Part shown: positions 1 through 9,301 of the stretch, piece by piece
How the letters are laid out: every line of letters starts with the position of its first letter
How positions within the stretch are numbered: position 1 is the stretch's first letter
Origin: Streptomyces puniciscabiei
GTDB lineage: Bacteria; Actinomycetota; Actinomycetes; Streptomycetales; Streptomycetaceae
NCBI RefSeq assembly: GCF_006715785.1
Contig: NZ_VFNX01000001.1
Span: 1,812,501 to 1,876,500, forward strand
DNA: 64,000 bases
Direction: 5' to 3'
Notes under the pieces: generated by a model
Told to the model about the DNA's origin: nothing
Seen by the model: the letters and a program-made list of their open reading frames with translations, nothing else
The model's database searches: none
Translations under genes and position numbers: made by a program

Positions 1-66
1 CGCTTGTATGCACTGTCAAGGGTTCGCGGGGGTTCGGGCGCCGGGTTCGCGCCGGTGGGCGGCGGG

Positions 67-106
67 GGTGCCCCCGCTGGAGCGAAGCCGAGAGCGGAGA
101 GGCACC
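67..106. repeat. Intergenic hairpin element upstream of hisN
   Basis: The arms GGTGCC (67-72) and GGCACC (101-106) can pair, with an inner CGCT/AGCG pairing around a GGAGCGAAGCC core. The pattern looks like a short GC-rich palindrome I recall from many Streptomyces intergenic regions; that is memory, not a search. The rest of 1-255 shows no convincing gene. The open frames there are Pro/Ala-rich, lack ribosome binding sites and look like noncoding GC-rich sequence. Confidence 0.4.
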
Positions 107-255
107 CGGCGAGCGACCCGACCCCCCGGCCGGCCGCAGCGCCCGCCCCGTCAGGGAGCCAGCTGCAGCAATCGCAGCCACCCGCCCGCAGCACAGGCCC
201 CGACACCGCCCGCCCCTGCTAGCCCCCACCACCCCCGGCGGATACCGTTCCTTTC

Positions 256-1056
256 ATGCCGGACTACCTAGACGACCTGCGCCTGGCCCACGTCCTCGCC
301 GACGCCGCCGACGCCGCCACCATGGACCGCTTCAAGGCCCTCGACCTGAAGGTGGAGACGAAGCCGGACATGACCCCGGTGAGCGAGGCGGACAAGGCGG
401 CGGAGGAATTGATCCGCGGCCAGCTCCAGCGCGCCCGCCCCAGGGACGCGGTGCTCGGGGAGGAGTACGGCATCGAGGGCTCCGGCCCCCGCCGCTGGGT
501 GATCGACCCCATCGACGGCACCAAGAACTACGTCCGCGGCGTCCCCGTGTGGGCGACCCTCATCGCGCTGATGGAAGCGGGCGAGGGCGGCTTCGAGCCC
601 GTCGTCGGCCTCGTCTCCGCCCCCGCCATCGGCCGCCGCTGGTGGGCCGCGAAGGGCCACGGCGCCTTCACCGGCCGCAGCCTGACCTCCGCGAGCCGCA
701 TTCACGTCTCCGGCGTCGGCAAGCTCGAGGACGCGTCCTTCGCGTACTCCTCCCTCTCCGGCTGGGAGGAGCAGGGCCGCCTCGACGGCTTCCTCGACCT
801 CACCCGCCAGGTGTGGCGCACGCGCGCGTACGGCGACTTCTGGCCGTACATGATGGTCGCCGAGGGATCCGTGGACATCTGCGCGGAGCCGGAGCTGTCG
901 CTGTGGGACATGGCCGCCAACGCGATCGTCGTCACGGAGGCCGGCGGCGTCTTCACCGGCCTCGACGGCCGTCCGGGCCCGCACAGCGGCAACGCGGTCG
1001 CGTCCAACGGCCTGCTGCACGACGAGTTGCTGGGGTATCTCAACCCGCGCCAGTGA
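256..1056 (+). CDS. hisN: Histidinol-phosphatase HisN (inositol monophosphatase fold)
   Basis: This 266-aa protein of the inositol-monophosphatase superfamily most likely dephosphorylates L-histidinol phosphate, the penultimate step of histidine biosynthesis. All metal and substrate motifs are visible: GEE at residues 68-70, DPIDGT at 84-89 and WD at 217-218 followed by EAGG. Length is typical for the actinobacterial HisN type. The ATG at 256 has only a weak purine-rich sequence upstream (GGCGG). A general inositol-1-phosphatase role is the alternative. The histidinol-phosphatase call rests on the close similarity I recall to the Streptomyces enzyme (SCO5208). Confidence 0.9.
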   Translation: MPDYLDDLRLAHVLADAADAATMDRFKALDLKVETKPDMTPVSEADKAAEELIRGQLQRARPRDAVLGEEYGIEGSGPRRWVIDPIDGTKNYVRGVPVWATLIALMEAGEGGFEPVVGLVSAPAIGRRWWAAKGHGAFTGRSLTSASRIHVSGVGKLEDASFAYSSLSGWEEQGRLDGFLDLTRQVWRTRAYGDFWPYMMVAEGSVDICAEPELSLWDMAANAIVVTEAGGVFTGLDGRPGPHSGNAVASNGLLHDELLGYLNPRQ

Positions 1057-1188
1057 GGCACGGGAGTACTCCCGGTACGCCCTCAACTGGCGCCACGCGC
1101 CCCCTTGTTGACCCGTCCTTTACCTGGCACTCTGGGTACACCCCCACTTGTGAACTTGTGAATTCGGGAACTAGCGCACCGGATTCCT

Positions 1189-1195
1189 AGGAGGT
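1189..1195 (+). promoter_or_regulatory. Ribosome binding site fixing the CBS-protein start
   Basis: AGGAGGT lies 10 nt before the ATG at 1206 and overlaps the alternative upstream GTG at 1194, which rules that GTG out as a start. Confidence 0.8.
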
Positions 1196-1205
1196 GGCCC
1201 CACCC

Positions 1206-1601
1206 ATGCTCGTCCGAGACGCCATGAGCACGGTGATCCTCACCGTCGGCCCTGCCCACACCCTCCGCCAGGCAGCCGCCCTGATGTCCGCCCGCCGCGT
1301 CGGCGCCGCCGTCGTGCTCGACCCGGACGCCGGCGGCATCGGCATCCTCACCGAACGCGACATCCTGAACTCGGTCGGCCTCGGCCAGAACCCCGACACG
1401 GAACGCACCCACGCCCACACCACCACCGATGTCGTCTTCGCGGCGCCCACCTGGACCCTGGAAGAGGCCGCCCGCGCCATGGCCCACGGCGGCTTCCGGC
1501 ACCTCGTCGTCCTCGACCGCGGCGAGGTGGCCGGCATCGTCTCGGTCCGCGACATCATCCGCTGCTGGACCCCGGCCCGCGAGCCCGCACCGGCGCTCTG
1601 A
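1206..1601 (+). CDS. CBS-domain pair protein
   Basis: A 131-aa protein made almost entirely of two tandem CBS domains (about residues 5-60 and 70-125), the Bateman module that usually binds adenosyl nucleotides. Motifs such as GILTERDIL in the first half and GIVSVRDIIR in the second are typical. An in-frame GTG at 1194 exists, but it lies inside the Shine-Dalgarno AGGAGGT (1189-1195), so the ATG at 1206 is the better start. The ligand and partner are not evident from the neighbours. It sits between hisN and a convergent catalase gene. Confidence 0.88.
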   Translation: MLVRDAMSTVILTVGPAHTLRQAAALMSARRVGAAVVLDPDAGGIGILTERDILNSVGLGQNPDTERTHAHTTTDVVFAAPTWTLEEAARAMAHGGFRHLVVLDRGEVAGIVSVRDIIRCWTPAREPAPAL

Positions 1602-1627
1602 CGCCCCGGACGCCCTGAACACGCGGA

Positions 1628-1664
1628 ACGGGCCGGACCCCGAGCACCGTGGGGTCCGGCCCGT
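1628..1664. terminator. Bidirectional terminator hairpin between convergent genes
   Basis: A perfect 14-bp stem (1628-1641 with 1651-1664) with a 9-nt loop lies between the 3' ends of the CBS gene (+) and katA (-). There is no strong U tract, as is common in streptomycetes. Confidence 0.8.
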
Positions 1665-1690
1665 CCAGCGACACCCGATGTGCCGCCGGC

Positions 1691-3160
1691 TCAGCCGCGC
1701 AGCGCCTGCACCGCCGCCTCCAGCCGCTTGCCGAAGTCGGCGTCGGCCTGGCGGAAGTTGCCGATCGCGCGCTCGACGATGTCCTCGCGGGAGACCGGCG
1801 CGAGCGCACCCGCCAGGTTCTCGACCAGACGCTCCTTCTCGTCCTCCGACATCAGCCGGTAGAGGTTGCCCGCCTGCACGAAGTCGTCGTCCTCGGCGTG
1901 CACCGGCGTCGGGTGGCCACCGGTGGAGCCGTCGACGGAGACGGGCTGCCACAGCGGACGGCCGGTCTGCTGCGGCCCGCCGAAGCTGTTCGGCTCGTAG
2001 TTCTTCGCGCCGCCGTGCCGGCCGTCGTACAGGAAGCCGTCACGGGAGTTGGTGCGCGCCTCGGTGGCGTGCGGGCGGTTCACCGGCAGGTGGTCGGCGT
2101 TGATGCCGACACGGTAGCGGTGCGCGTCGCCGTACGCGAAGAGGCGGCCCTGGAGCATCTTGTCGGGCGAGGGGCCGATTCCCGGCACGAAGTGCGCGGG
2201 GCTGAAGACCGACTGCTCGACCTCGGCGAAGATGTTCCGCGGGTTGCGGTTCAGCTCCAGCCTGCCGATCTCGATGACCGGGTAGTCCGCGTGCGGCCAG
2301 ACCTTGGTCAGGTCGAACGGGTTGAAGCGGTACGTCGCCGCGTCCGCCGCCGGCATGATCTGCACACCGACGGTCCAGCTCGGGAACTCCCCGCGCTCGA
2401 TCGCCTCACGCAGGTCGCGCTGGTGCGAGTCGGGGTCCTTGCCCGCGAGCGCCTCGGCCTGCGCCGCCGTGAGGTTCTTGATCCCCTGGTCGGTCTTGAA
2501 GTGGTACTTGACCCAGAAGACCTCGCCGGCCGCGTTGTTCCACTGGAAGGTGTGCGAGCCGAAGCCGTCCATGTGGCGGTACGACGCCGGGATGCCGCGG
2601 TCGCCGAACAGCCAGGTCACCTGGTGGGTCGACTCCGGCGACAGCGACCAGAAGTCCCACACGTTGTCGGCCTCGGTACTGCCGGTGTACGGGTCGCGCT
2701 TCTGGGTGTGGATGAAGTCCGGGAACTTGATCGCGTCCCGGATGAAGAACACCGGGGTGTTGTTGCCGACGAGGTCGTAGTTGCCCTCCTCGGTGTAGAA
2801 CTTCAGCGCGAAGCCCCGCGGGTCACGGACCGCGTCCGCCGCGCCGAGGTTGCCCGCGACGGTCGAGAAGCGCAGGAAGACCTCGGTCTCCTTGCCGGCC
2901 TCGGAGAGGAAGGCGGCGCGGGTGTACGGCGTGACGTCGGCGGTGACGGTGAAGGTGCCGCAGGCGCCCGCACCCCGCGCGTGCACGACCCGCTCCGGAA
3001 TGCGCTCCCGGTTGAAGTGGGCGAGCTTCTCCAGCAGGAGCTGGTCCTGGACGAGGACCGGTCCGCCGACGCCCGCCGTCTCGCTGTTCTGGTTGTCGGC
3101 GACCGGAGCACCGGCCTCCGTGGTGAGCGGTCCCTGCGTCACGCGCGCCTCCTGCGTCAT
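1691..3160 (-). CDS. katA: Monofunctional heme catalase
   Basis: A 489-aa small-subunit catalase that dismutates hydrogen peroxide. The distal His is at residue 60 (ERVVHARG), the catalytic Asn at 133 ([12 protein letters not shown]) and the proximal heme Tyr at 343 in [12 protein letters not shown]. Length and the NADPH-binding type C-terminus fit clade-3 enzymes. It is divergent from a Fur-family regulator at 3299. A promoter with an embedded inverted repeat precedes it (3210-3237). The start MTQEARV is preceded by CAGGA very close to the ATG. Regulation by peroxide through the neighbour is inferred from the arrangement and the known CatR-catalase pair of S. coelicolor. Confidence 0.96.
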   Translation of the reverse strand: MTQEARVTQGPLTTEAGAPVADNQNSETAGVGGPVLVQDQLLLEKLAHFNRERIPERVVHARGAGACGTFTVTADVTPYTRAAFLSEAGKETEVFLRFSTVAGNLGAADAVRDPRGFALKFYTEEGNYDLVGNNTPVFFIRDAIKFPDFIHTQKRDPYTGSTEADNVWDFWSLSPESTHQVTWLFGDRGIPASYRHMDGFGSHTFQWNNAAGEVFWVKYHFKTDQGIKNLTAAQAEALAGKDPDSHQRDLREAIERGEFPSWTVGVQIMPAADAATYRFNPFDLTKVWPHADYPVIEIGRLELNRNPRNIFAEVEQSVFSPAHFVPGIGPSPDKMLQGRLFAYGDAHRYRVGINADHLPVNRPHATEARTNSRDGFLYDGRHGGAKNYEPNSFGGPQQTGRPLWQPVSVDGSTGGHPTPVHAEDDDFVQAGNLYRLMSEDEKERLVENLAGALAPVSREDIVERAIGNFRQADADFGKRLEAAVQALRG

Positions 3161-3209
3161 TCCTGACCGGTCCTGTCCCAGTCCTGTCCTGTGGCCAAAG
3201 CCGTTCTGG

Positions 3210-3237
3210 ATCCTACATTGGACTCAGTCCAAGTCAA
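3210..3237 (-). promoter_or_regulatory. katA promoter with embedded operator
   Basis: Read on the minus strand, TTGACT (3237-3232) and TAGGAT (3215-3210) form -35 and -10 boxes 16 bp apart. A perfect inverted repeat with 7-bp arms around one base (TTGGACT-N-AGTCCAA, 3218-3232) fills the spacer, so a bound dimer would block RNA polymerase. The 7-1-7 geometry is that of Fur/PerR-family sites and the divergent gene encodes such a regulator. The site assignment is inferred. Confidence 0.72.
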
Positions 3238-3285
3238 ATATCAATCCAAACTCACACCTATTCCCGTCCTGGTCCCCCTTGCTGT

Positions 3286-3291
3286 TAGGCT
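3286..3291 (+). promoter_or_regulatory. Possible -10 box for a leaderless regulator mRNA
   Basis: TAGGCT ends 7 nt before the ATG of the Fur-family gene at 3299, which places the likely transcription start on the start codon. No Shine-Dalgarno precedes the ATG, which also fits a leaderless transcript. The -35 region is poor. Confidence 0.45.
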
Positions 3292-3298
3292 GTTGTCC

Positions 3299-3715
3299 AT
3301 GAGTGACCTTCTGGAACGGCTGCGTGGACGCGGATGGCGGATGACCGCGCAGCGGCGCGTCGTCGCCGAGGTCCTCGACGGCGACCATGTGCACCTGACG
3401 GCCGACGAGGTCCACGCCCGGGCTGTCGCGAAGCTGCCCGAGATCTCCCGGGCGACCGTCTACAACACGCTGGGTGAGCTGGTCTCGCTCGGCGAGGTGC
3501 TGGAAGTCACGACGGACAAACGCGCCAAGCGCTACGACCCGAACGCACACCGGCCGCACCACCACCTGGTCTGCGCCCAGTGCGGAGCGATCCGTGACGT
3601 CCACCCCCTGGGCAACCCGCTCGCCGACCTCCCCGACACCGAGCGCTTCGGCTTCACGGTGTCGGACGTCGAGGTGACGTACCGCGGGCTGTGCCCGGAC
3701 TGCGCGAAGGCGTAA
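3299..3715 (+). CDS. catR: Fur/PerR-family repressor (CatR-like)
   Basis: A 138-aa ferric-uptake-regulator family protein with an N-terminal winged helix (about residues 1-80, ISRATVYNTLGELV recognition helix) and a C-terminal dimerisation and metal domain. The latter has HRPHHH, CAQC and CPDC, the His cluster and two CxxC pairs expected for regulatory and structural metal sites. It is divergent from katA, with an operator-like repeat between them. The likely role is peroxide-sensing repression of katA, as for CatR in S. coelicolor. The GTG at 3191 lies inside the promoter region and is rejected as a start. Confidence 0.88.
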   Translation: MSDLLERLRGRGWRMTAQRRVVAEVLDGDHVHLTADEVHARAVAKLPEISRATVYNTLGELVSLGEVLEVTTDKRAKRYDPNAHRPHHHLVCAQCGAIRDVHPLGNPLADLPDTERFGFTVSDVEVTYRGLCPDCAKA

Positions 3716-3730
3716 CCCACCGCTTCTTCG

Positions 3731-3757
3731 GAGCCCCGGCGGCCGCCGGGGCTCTTT
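3731..3757 (+). terminator. Intrinsic terminator after the Fur-family gene
   Basis: A perfect 24-bp palindrome (3731-3754, GAGCCCCGGCGG and its complement) is followed by TTT, starting 15 bp after the regulator's stop codon. Its right arm resembles the tandem repeat unit that follows. Confidence 0.85.
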
Positions 3758-3760
3758 GCG

Positions 3761-3888
3761 CACCCCGGGCTCTTCGCGCACCCCGGGCTCTTCGCGCACC
3801 CCGGGCTCTTCGCGCACCCCGGGCTCTTCGCGCACCCCGGGCTCTTCGCGCACCCCGGCGCCTTTGCGTACACCCGGCGCTCTTTGCG
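3761..3888. repeat. 18-bp tandem repeat array between a terminator and a tRNA
   Basis: Five exact copies of the 18-mer CACCCCGGGCTCTTCGCG run head to tail at 3761-3850. Degenerate copies follow at 3851-3868 and 3869-3888, and the terminator right arm precedes. The unit contains CCCGGG and matches the 3' arm plus tail of the preceding terminator, so the array may have grown by slippage from it. There are no spacers, so this is not a CRISPR. 18 is a multiple of 3, so all frames stay open through it, which explains the repetitive open frames on both strands. Confidence 0.9.
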
Positions 3889-3902
3889 TATGTGCGACGA
3901 GC

Positions 3903-3945
3903 AAAAACCGAGGGCCGGAACCCATCTCTGGATTCCGGCCCTCGG
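3903..3945 (-). terminator. Intrinsic terminator of the first initiator tRNA gene
   Basis: A 13-bp stem (3908-3920 with 3933-3945) around a 12-nt loop is followed on the minus strand by TTTTTGC (3907-3901). It lies just downstream of the tRNA at 3953-4026. Confidence 0.9.
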
Positions 3946-3952
3946 CCTTCAG

Positions 3953-4026
3953 TAGCGGGGACAGGATTTGAACCTGCGACCTCTGGGTTATGAGCCCAGC
4001 GAGCTACCGAGCTGCTCCACCCCGCG
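3953..4026 (-). tRNA. Initiator tRNA-fMet (CAT), copy 1
   Basis: A 74-nt tRNA read on the minus strand. The acceptor CGCGGGG pairs with CCCCGC, leaving position 1 (C) unpaired against 72 (T), the initiator hallmark. The anticodon stem ends in GGG/CCC around the loop CTCATAA with anticodon CAT. The T arm carries GGTTCAAAT. The 3' CCA is not encoded. An identical copy lies at 6110-6183. Confidence 0.96.
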
Positions 4027-4102
4027 TCGGTGAACACGACATTACGTGAGGGAGGTCGACGGAAGCAAATCGGTTCCCCGGGACGTGGCCGGGCTCACCT
4101 GG

Positions 4103-5905
4103 TCACGCTGAAAGTTCCTCCCGCAGCGCATCCCGCAGCCGCCCCGCCCGCTCCGACACCTCCGCCGGGCCCAGCTCGACCGCGCGGTCGGCCCAGCGCT
4201 GCCCCTCCGCCAGCTCACCCCGACGCGCGTAGACAAGGGCCAGCCGCAGCGCCGCCCGGCCGTGCCCGGCATCCGCCGCCCGCGTCCACCACACCGCGGC
4301 CTCCGGCTCGCTCCCCTCCCGCGCCAGCAGCAGCCCGAGGTTGAAGGCGCCGTTGCGCGACCCGGCCTCCGCCGCCGCCCGGTACCAGCGCGCCGCCTCG
4401 ACCACGTCGCCCCGCGCCGCCGCGAGCATCCCGACCCGCACCTGGGCCCGCCGGTGCCCCTGGGCCGCCGCCCGCTCGTACCACTCCTCGCACTCGGTCC
4501 TCTCGTGCACGATCTCGCCGAGCTCGTGCGCCGGCTCCGGCGGCCGCCGCGCGTCGAGCAGCGCCGCCAGCCGGTACGCCGCCTCCGCGCTGCCCCCGCC
4601 CGCCGCGCACCGCAGATGCCGCTCGGCCTCCTGCTCCTCGCCCGCACGCAGCCGGGCGATCCCGACCTGGAGCGCGGCCTCGGTGTGCCCGGCGGCGGCC
4701 GCCCGCTCGTACCAGCGCAGCGCCGTGGTCTCCTCGCCGCGTCCGGCGTAGAGGATGCCGAGGTTGAACGCGGCGTCCACGCTGCCGGCCTCGGCGGCCT
4801 TGGAGAACCACGGCTCGGCGCCGGTGGTGTCACCGCCCTGGAGCAGCAGGATGGCGAGCGCGTTGGCGGCCTCCCGGTGCCCGGCGTAGGCGGCCCGCCG
4901 GTACCACTGCTCGGCCTGCGCGGTGCGGCCCTGCTCGGCGCAGAGCAGCCCGAGGTTGTAGGCGCCGTTGTCGTCACCGGCGTCCAGCGCCGCCCGGTAC
5001 CAGCGCTCGGCGGTCTGCGTCTCGCCGCGCTCGGCGTGCAGCGCACCCAGCGCGTTGGCCGCGTTGCCGTCGCCCTCCTGGGCAGCGCGCAGCCACCACA
5101 CGGCCGCGCTCTCGGTGTCCCCGGCGTCGCGCAGCAGGAAGCCGAGCGCGCAGGCGGCCCGCGGCTCGCCGTCCTTGGCGGAGGTCAGGTACCAGCGCCC
5201 GGCCTCCTTCAGTTCCCCGCGCTTCTCCAGGATCGCCCCGAGGTGCAGCGCGGCCCGCCGGTGACCGCGCGCGGCGGCCTGCCGGTACCACTGTTCCGCC
5301 TCGGCGACAGCGTTGTCGGCCTCGTCCTCGCGCCCTGCGGTGTCGAGCGCGCGCGCCAGCCGGTAGGCGGCCTCCCGGTGCCCCCGCTCGGCGGCGGCCC
5401 GCATCCAGTGCTCGGCGCCGACGTCCCCGCGGTGCTCCAGCAGGTCGGCGAGCGCGTAGGCGCCGAGGACATGGCCCTGCTCGGCGGACTGGCGCAGCCA
5501 GTACTCGGCGGCGGGTTCGTCCCCGCGCTCACGGTGGTAGCGGCCCAGGGCGTGCGCGGCGGCGGCGGAACCGGCGACGGCGGCGATGCGCCACCAGCCG
5601 GCGGCCTCCTCGGGGTAGCCGCGCTGGTGCAGCAGCACGCCCAGGTTGTTGGCGGCGGCCCGGTCGCCGGCCGCGGTGGCGGCCCGCAGCTGGGGTTCGG
5701 CTCCGTCGAGGTCGCCGCGGCGCAGCAGCATGGCTCCGAGGACGCTCGCCGCCTCGGCGTCGCCGTTCTGCGCGGCGAGTCCGAGGCGTACCTCCTCGGC
5801 GGCTTCCCCCATGTCGGTCATTTCGTCACGGGACGGTTCCTCACCGGAAGCCTGCGCAAATCGCCCTGACTCGAACAGAGTTGCCTTGTCCCCCATAACG
5901 TCCAT
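4103..5905 (-). CDS. Sel1/TPR-like repeat protein
   Basis: A 600-aa soluble protein built from roughly fifteen helical repeats of about 35 residues, each with a consensus like AAEQGH.EAAYRLA.LL..RGD. This is the Sel1-like (SLR) branch of tetratricopeptide repeats, used as protein-interaction scaffolds. The first 40 residues are not repetitive. No catalytic domain, signal peptide or membrane helix is visible. An AGGTGG lies 7 nt before the ATG at 5905; an in-frame ATG at 5896 is an alternative. The gene sits exactly between two identical initiator tRNA genes on the same strand. Its partner is unknown. Confidence 0.85.
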   Translation of the reverse strand: MDVMGDKATLFESGRFAQASGEEPSRDEMTDMGEAAEEVRLGLAAQNGDAEAASVLGAMLLRRGDLDGAEPQLRAATAAGDRAAANNLGVLLHQRGYPEEAAGWWRIAAVAGSAAAAHALGRYHRERGDEPAAEYWLRQSAEQGHVLGAYALADLLEHRGDVGAEHWMRAAAERGHREAAYRLARALDTAGREDEADNAVAEAEQWYRQAAARGHRRAALHLGAILEKRGELKEAGRWYLTSAKDGEPRAACALGFLLRDAGDTESAAVWWLRAAQEGDGNAANALGALHAERGETQTAERWYRAALDAGDDNGAYNLGLLCAEQGRTAQAEQWYRRAAYAGHREAANALAILLLQGGDTTGAEPWFSKAAEAGSVDAAFNLGILYAGRGEETTALRWYERAAAAGHTEAALQVGIARLRAGEEQEAERHLRCAAGGGSAEAAYRLAALLDARRPPEPAHELGEIVHERTECEEWYERAAAQGHRRAQVRVGMLAAARGDVVEAARWYRAAAEAGSRNGAFNLGLLLAREGSEPEAAVWWTRAADAGHGRAALRLALVYARRGELAEGQRWADRAVELGPAEVSERAGRLRDALREELSA

Positions 5906-6068
5906 CGTCGCACCACCTGCAACCTGGGTACACCCGGTATACCGCAGCCCGTGAGGTCACTTCAGCGTTTTGTCGACATGCCCACAGGACGACAAGTCAA
6001 ACACACACCCCCGAACTCCCCACGGCGGCGCGGCCGTCCCTCCCCTCAGCACATGAGTTCGCACACCA

Positions 6069-6102
6069 CGAAGGCCCGGATCCCTTGGGATCCGGGCCTT
6101 CG
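6069..6102 (-). terminator. Terminator hairpin of the second initiator tRNA gene
   Basis: A perfect 16-bp stem (6069-6084 with 6087-6102) lies 7 bp downstream of the tRNA at 6110-6183 on the minus strand. No clear U tract follows. Confidence 0.75.
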
Positions 6103-6109
6103 ACTGCAG

Positions 6110-6183
6110 TAGCGGGGACAGGATTTGAACCTGCGACCTCTGGGTTATGAGCCCAGCGAGCTACCGAGCTGCTCCACCCCGCG
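6110..6183 (-). tRNA. Initiator tRNA-fMet (CAT), copy 2
   Basis: Identical over all 74 nt to the copy at 3953-4026: C1-U72 mismatch, three G-C pairs closing the anticodon stem, CAT anticodon, no encoded CCA. Flanking sequences differ apart from the hairpin just downstream, so the two genes are separately terminated. Confidence 0.96.
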
Positions 6184-6224
6184 CCGTTGCGTGTCAACCG
6201 TACCACGACGCGGGCTGCGCTTGA

Positions 6225-9137
6225 TCAACTCTTGCTGCCGGTGCTGCCGGTGCTGCCGTTCTTGCCGGCCTTGGCCTGCGCTTCCTCGGCCCGCTTCAGG
6301 GCGGCCTTCAGGTCCTTCTGCGCCTTGTCGTACGCGGTCCAGTCCGGGCCGTTCGGCGCCTTGAGGGCCTGCTGGCCCGCGTCGAACGCCTTCTGGGCGT
6401 CGGTCAGGGCCTGTTGGACGGTCGGATTGGCGGAGGACGGCGGGTTGGTGGTGCCGGTGTCCGGTGGTGTGGTGGTCGAACCGTCCACGCCGAACACCTT
6501 GTTGAGCGCCTGGTCGAGGGTGTCCTCGAACGCCGTCTTGCCGTTGTAGGTGACCAGTACCTTGCCCAGCAACGGGTACTTCAGCTTACCGCCGAGGACG
6601 TAGACCGGCTCCGCGTACAGCAGCCCGCCGTCGAGCGGCACGGTCAGCAGATTGCCGTACTCGACCTTGGAGTGCCCGCGGGTGAGCAGGCTGATCGTCT
6701 CCGCGATGTCCGGCCGGGAGTTGAACTGGCTCTGCACCTGTTTGGGACCGTCGGCCGTCGTACTCGTCGGCAGTTTCAGGATTCTGATCTTGCCGTAGTC
6801 ACTGGTGCCCGGATCGGAGTCGACCGCCATGAACGCGCTGAGGTTGTCCCGTCCGTTCGGCGTGAACGTCGTCGTCAGCGAGAACGACTGCCGGCTCTGG
6901 TCCGGCATCTTCATGCTCAGGTAGTACGGCGGCACCGCGCTGCCCGAGTCGTTGGTCGGGTCGTCGGGCACCTGCCAGACCTCGCTGCCGGTGAGGAACG
7001 TCTGCGCGTCCGTCACGTGGTAGCGGGTGAGCAGCTCGCGCTGGACCTTGAACAGGTCCTGCGGATAGCGCAGATGGGACAGCAGGTCCTGCGAGATGGC
7101 CTTCTTCGGCTGCACGGTGCCCGGGAAGGCCTTCATCCAGGTCTTCAGCACGGGGTCCTGGGTGTCCCACTGGTACAGCTTGACCTCGCCGGTGTACGCG
7201 TCGACGGTCGCCTTCACCGAGTTGCGGATGTAGTTGACCTGGTTCTGCTGGGCCACCACCGCGCGGTTGTTGTTGGTGGCGGTCAGCGAGTCGGCCGTCG
7301 TGTCGCCGAGGGTCGTACGCGAGGAGTACGGGTAGCCGTTCGACGTCGTGTACGCGTCGACGATCCACTGGATATGGCCGTCCACGACCGCGGGGTAGGT
7401 GTCGCCGTCGATGGTCAGCCAGGGGGCGACCGCCTCGACGCGCTCCTTGGGCGTGCGGTTGTACAGGATCCGCGAGCCCTTGCCGATCGCGCCGGAGTAG
7501 AGGATCTGCGGCTCGTTGAACGCCACCGCGTACGCTGCCCGGTTGAGGGGGTTGTCGAGGTTGACGCCGCTCTTGCCGGTGTACCTGGTGGTCTTCTCGG
7601 TGCCGTCGTCCCTCGAGTAGTCGACCTCCTTCTGCGGTCCGCCGACGATGGAGTACGTGGTGGTCTTCTCGCCGTAGTAGATACCCTGCTGGTACGGGCC
7701 GAGGTCACCCCTGGACGGCAGGCCGGACTCGGTGAAGACCGGCTGGCGCTGGTCGTCGGCCTCGGTGCCCTTGGCGGCGACCACGCCGTAGCCGTGCGTG
7801 TAACGGAAGTGGTCGTTGATCCAGTTGTTGCTCGGGACGCCGTCCAGGTTCAGCTCGCGCAGGCCGAGGACCGTGTCCTGTTTCCCGTCCTTGCCGTCCT
7901 TCGAGGGGTACCGGTCGACGTCCAGGTTGGTCGGGAAGGCGTAGTACTTCTTCATCTGCTGCGCCTGCTGGAACGTCGGCGAGACGATGTTCGGGTCCAT
8001 GATCCGGATGCTCGCCGCGTCGTCCGCGTCACTGCGCAGACCGGTCTTGTCCGAGGCCGTGGACTTGCCGGCGTACTCGGTGACCTTGGTGTCGTCGATG
8101 CCGTACGCCTCGCGGGTCGCCTTGAGGTTCTTCTGGACGTACGGGGCTTCCTTGGCCTGTTCGTTGGGCTGGACCTGGAACTTCTGCACGATCGCCGGGT
8201 ACAGACCGCCGATCAGGATCGCCGAGAGGACCATCAGGCCGAAGCCGATGACCGGCAGCTGCCAGGTGCGCCGCCACAGCGTGGCGAAGAACAGCAGCGC
8301 GCAGATGACGGCGATGCAGAACAGGATCGTCTTCGCCGGCAGATAGGCGTTGGCGTCGACGTAACGCAGGCCGGTCCAGTTGCCGGTCGCCTTGAAGTCG
8401 CTGGACTTGACCGCCAGGCCGTACCGGTCGAGCCAGTAGGCGACCGCCTTGAGGGCGACGAAGACGCCGAGCAGCACCGACAGATGACCGGTCGCGGCGG
8501 CGGTGGCCCGCGCGCCGGGGCTGGTGACGCGCAGCCCGCCGTACAGATAGTGCGTGAGCGCGGCGGCGATCAGACAGAGGATGGCGGCGGCGAAGCCGAA
8601 GCCGAGCAGGAAGCGGTACCAGGGCAGGTCGAAGGCGTAGAAGGAGACGTCGAGGTGGAACTGGGGGTCCTTCTGGTGGAAGGGCACGCCGTTGACCCAC
8701 ATCAGCCAGGTCCGCCACTGGCCGGCCGCCGAGGCGCCGGCGATCAGCCCGACGAGCGCGGTGACGGCGAGCAGCAGCCATGTCTTGTACGGCGCGATGC
8801 CCATCCGGTAGCGGTCGAGGCTCTGCTGCTCCATGGACATGGCGCTCAGCGGGGGCCGCAGGCGGTGCGCCAGCCAGATGTTGACCCCCACCGCGACCGC
8901 CATCAGCAGCCCGAAGACGAAGAAGAGGCCGATCTTGGTCCACAGCATGGTCGTGAACACCGACGAGTAGTGCACCGACCGGTACCACAGCCAGTCCGTC
9001 CAGAAGCCCGCGAACATGGTGAACGCCATGCCGAGGACGGCCAGGACGCCCAGGGTCATCAGCAGGGTCCGGACACCCCGGGACGGTCGTCCCGCTCTGA
9101 TCCGTGGCCCCGTCGGGCCTCCGCCGCGGTCCGGCAT
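6225..9137 (-). CDS. UPF0182-family large membrane protein
   Basis: A 970-aa member of the UPF0182 family, of unknown function and conserved in actinobacteria. The first third holds about seven transmembrane helices (for example [20 protein letters not shown] near the N-terminus). A long, probably extracytoplasmic region follows, and the tail is Ser/Thr/Pro/Ala-rich ending in short GSTGSTGS repeats. I chose the ATG at 9137 ([10 protein letters not shown]) because homologues as I remember them begin there; an upstream in-frame start at 9233 adds a basic stretch without family support. No strong Shine-Dalgarno is seen. It is divergent from the PPA1309-type gene. Confidence 0.85.
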   Translation of the reverse strand: MPDRGGGPTGPRIRAGRPSRGVRTLLMTLGVLAVLGMAFTMFAGFWTDWLWYRSVHYSSVFTTMLWTKIGLFFVFGLLMAVAVGVNIWLAHRLRPPLSAMSMEQQSLDRYRMGIAPYKTWLLLAVTALVGLIAGASAAGQWRTWLMWVNGVPFHQKDPQFHLDVSFYAFDLPWYRFLLGFGFAAAILCLIAAALTHYLYGGLRVTSPGARATAAATGHLSVLLGVFVALKAVAYWLDRYGLAVKSSDFKATGNWTGLRYVDANAYLPAKTILFCIAVICALLFFATLWRRTWQLPVIGFGLMVLSAILIGGLYPAIVQKFQVQPNEQAKEAPYVQKNLKATREAYGIDDTKVTEYAGKSTASDKTGLRSDADDAASIRIMDPNIVSPTFQQAQQMKKYYAFPTNLDVDRYPSKDGKDGKQDTVLGLRELNLDGVPSNNWINDHFRYTHGYGVVAAKGTEADDQRQPVFTESGLPSRGDLGPYQQGIYYGEKTTTYSIVGGPQKEVDYSRDDGTEKTTRYTGKSGVNLDNPLNRAAYAVAFNEPQILYSGAIGKGSRILYNRTPKERVEAVAPWLTIDGDTYPAVVDGHIQWIVDAYTTSNGYPYSSRTTLGDTTADSLTATNNNRAVVAQQNQVNYIRNSVKATVDAYTGEVKLYQWDTQDPVLKTWMKAFPGTVQPKKAISQDLLSHLRYPQDLFKVQRELLTRYHVTDAQTFLTGSEVWQVPDDPTNDSGSAVPPYYLSMKMPDQSRQSFSLTTTFTPNGRDNLSAFMAVDSDPGTSDYGKIRILKLPTSTTADGPKQVQSQFNSRPDIAETISLLTRGHSKVEYGNLLTVPLDGGLLYAEPVYVLGGKLKYPLLGKVLVTYNGKTAFEDTLDQALNKVFGVDGSTTTPPDTGTTNPPSSANPTVQQALTDAQKAFDAGQQALKAPNGPDWTAYDKAQKDLKAALKRAEEAQAKAGKNGSTGSTGSKS

Positions 9138-9301
9138 CTGGAAAGCCAAGGTGCGCACCTCGAAGTTCGCTGTCGATCCGTCGGGCCCTCGTGTTCGCGG
9201 ACCCGCCGTGGCCCCCCGTGATCGCGGACCCACACCTATGCAACTTACTCACGCTTTGGTCGGTTCCCGATTCGGGTGGGGAACGAGGCAGGATTGTGAC
9301 C

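Noticed and set aside
1..255. Protein-coding gene before hisN
   Set aside because: The open frames are Pro/Ala/Arg-rich without a ribosome binding site or family motif, and a hairpin element lies in the middle.
3761..3888. CRISPR array
   Set aside because: The 18-bp units are directly adjacent with no unique spacers, and no cas gene is present.
3654..4037. Repetitive proteins on the minus strand across the tandem array (GVREEP, CAKSPG or RARGA repeats)
   Set aside because: The frames stay open only because the unit is 18 bp, and they run through a tRNA gene and two terminators without a ribosome binding site.
4262..5869. Long plus-strand frame opposite the Sel1 gene
   Set aside because: It is the antisense shadow of a repeat gene with biased codons. 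Its product is Pro/Arg/Gly/Val-rich with no domain.
6414..9221. 935-codon plus-strand frame opposite the UPF0182 gene
   Set aside because: An antisense shadow. The minus-strand product has clear transmembrane helices and family motifs; this one does not.
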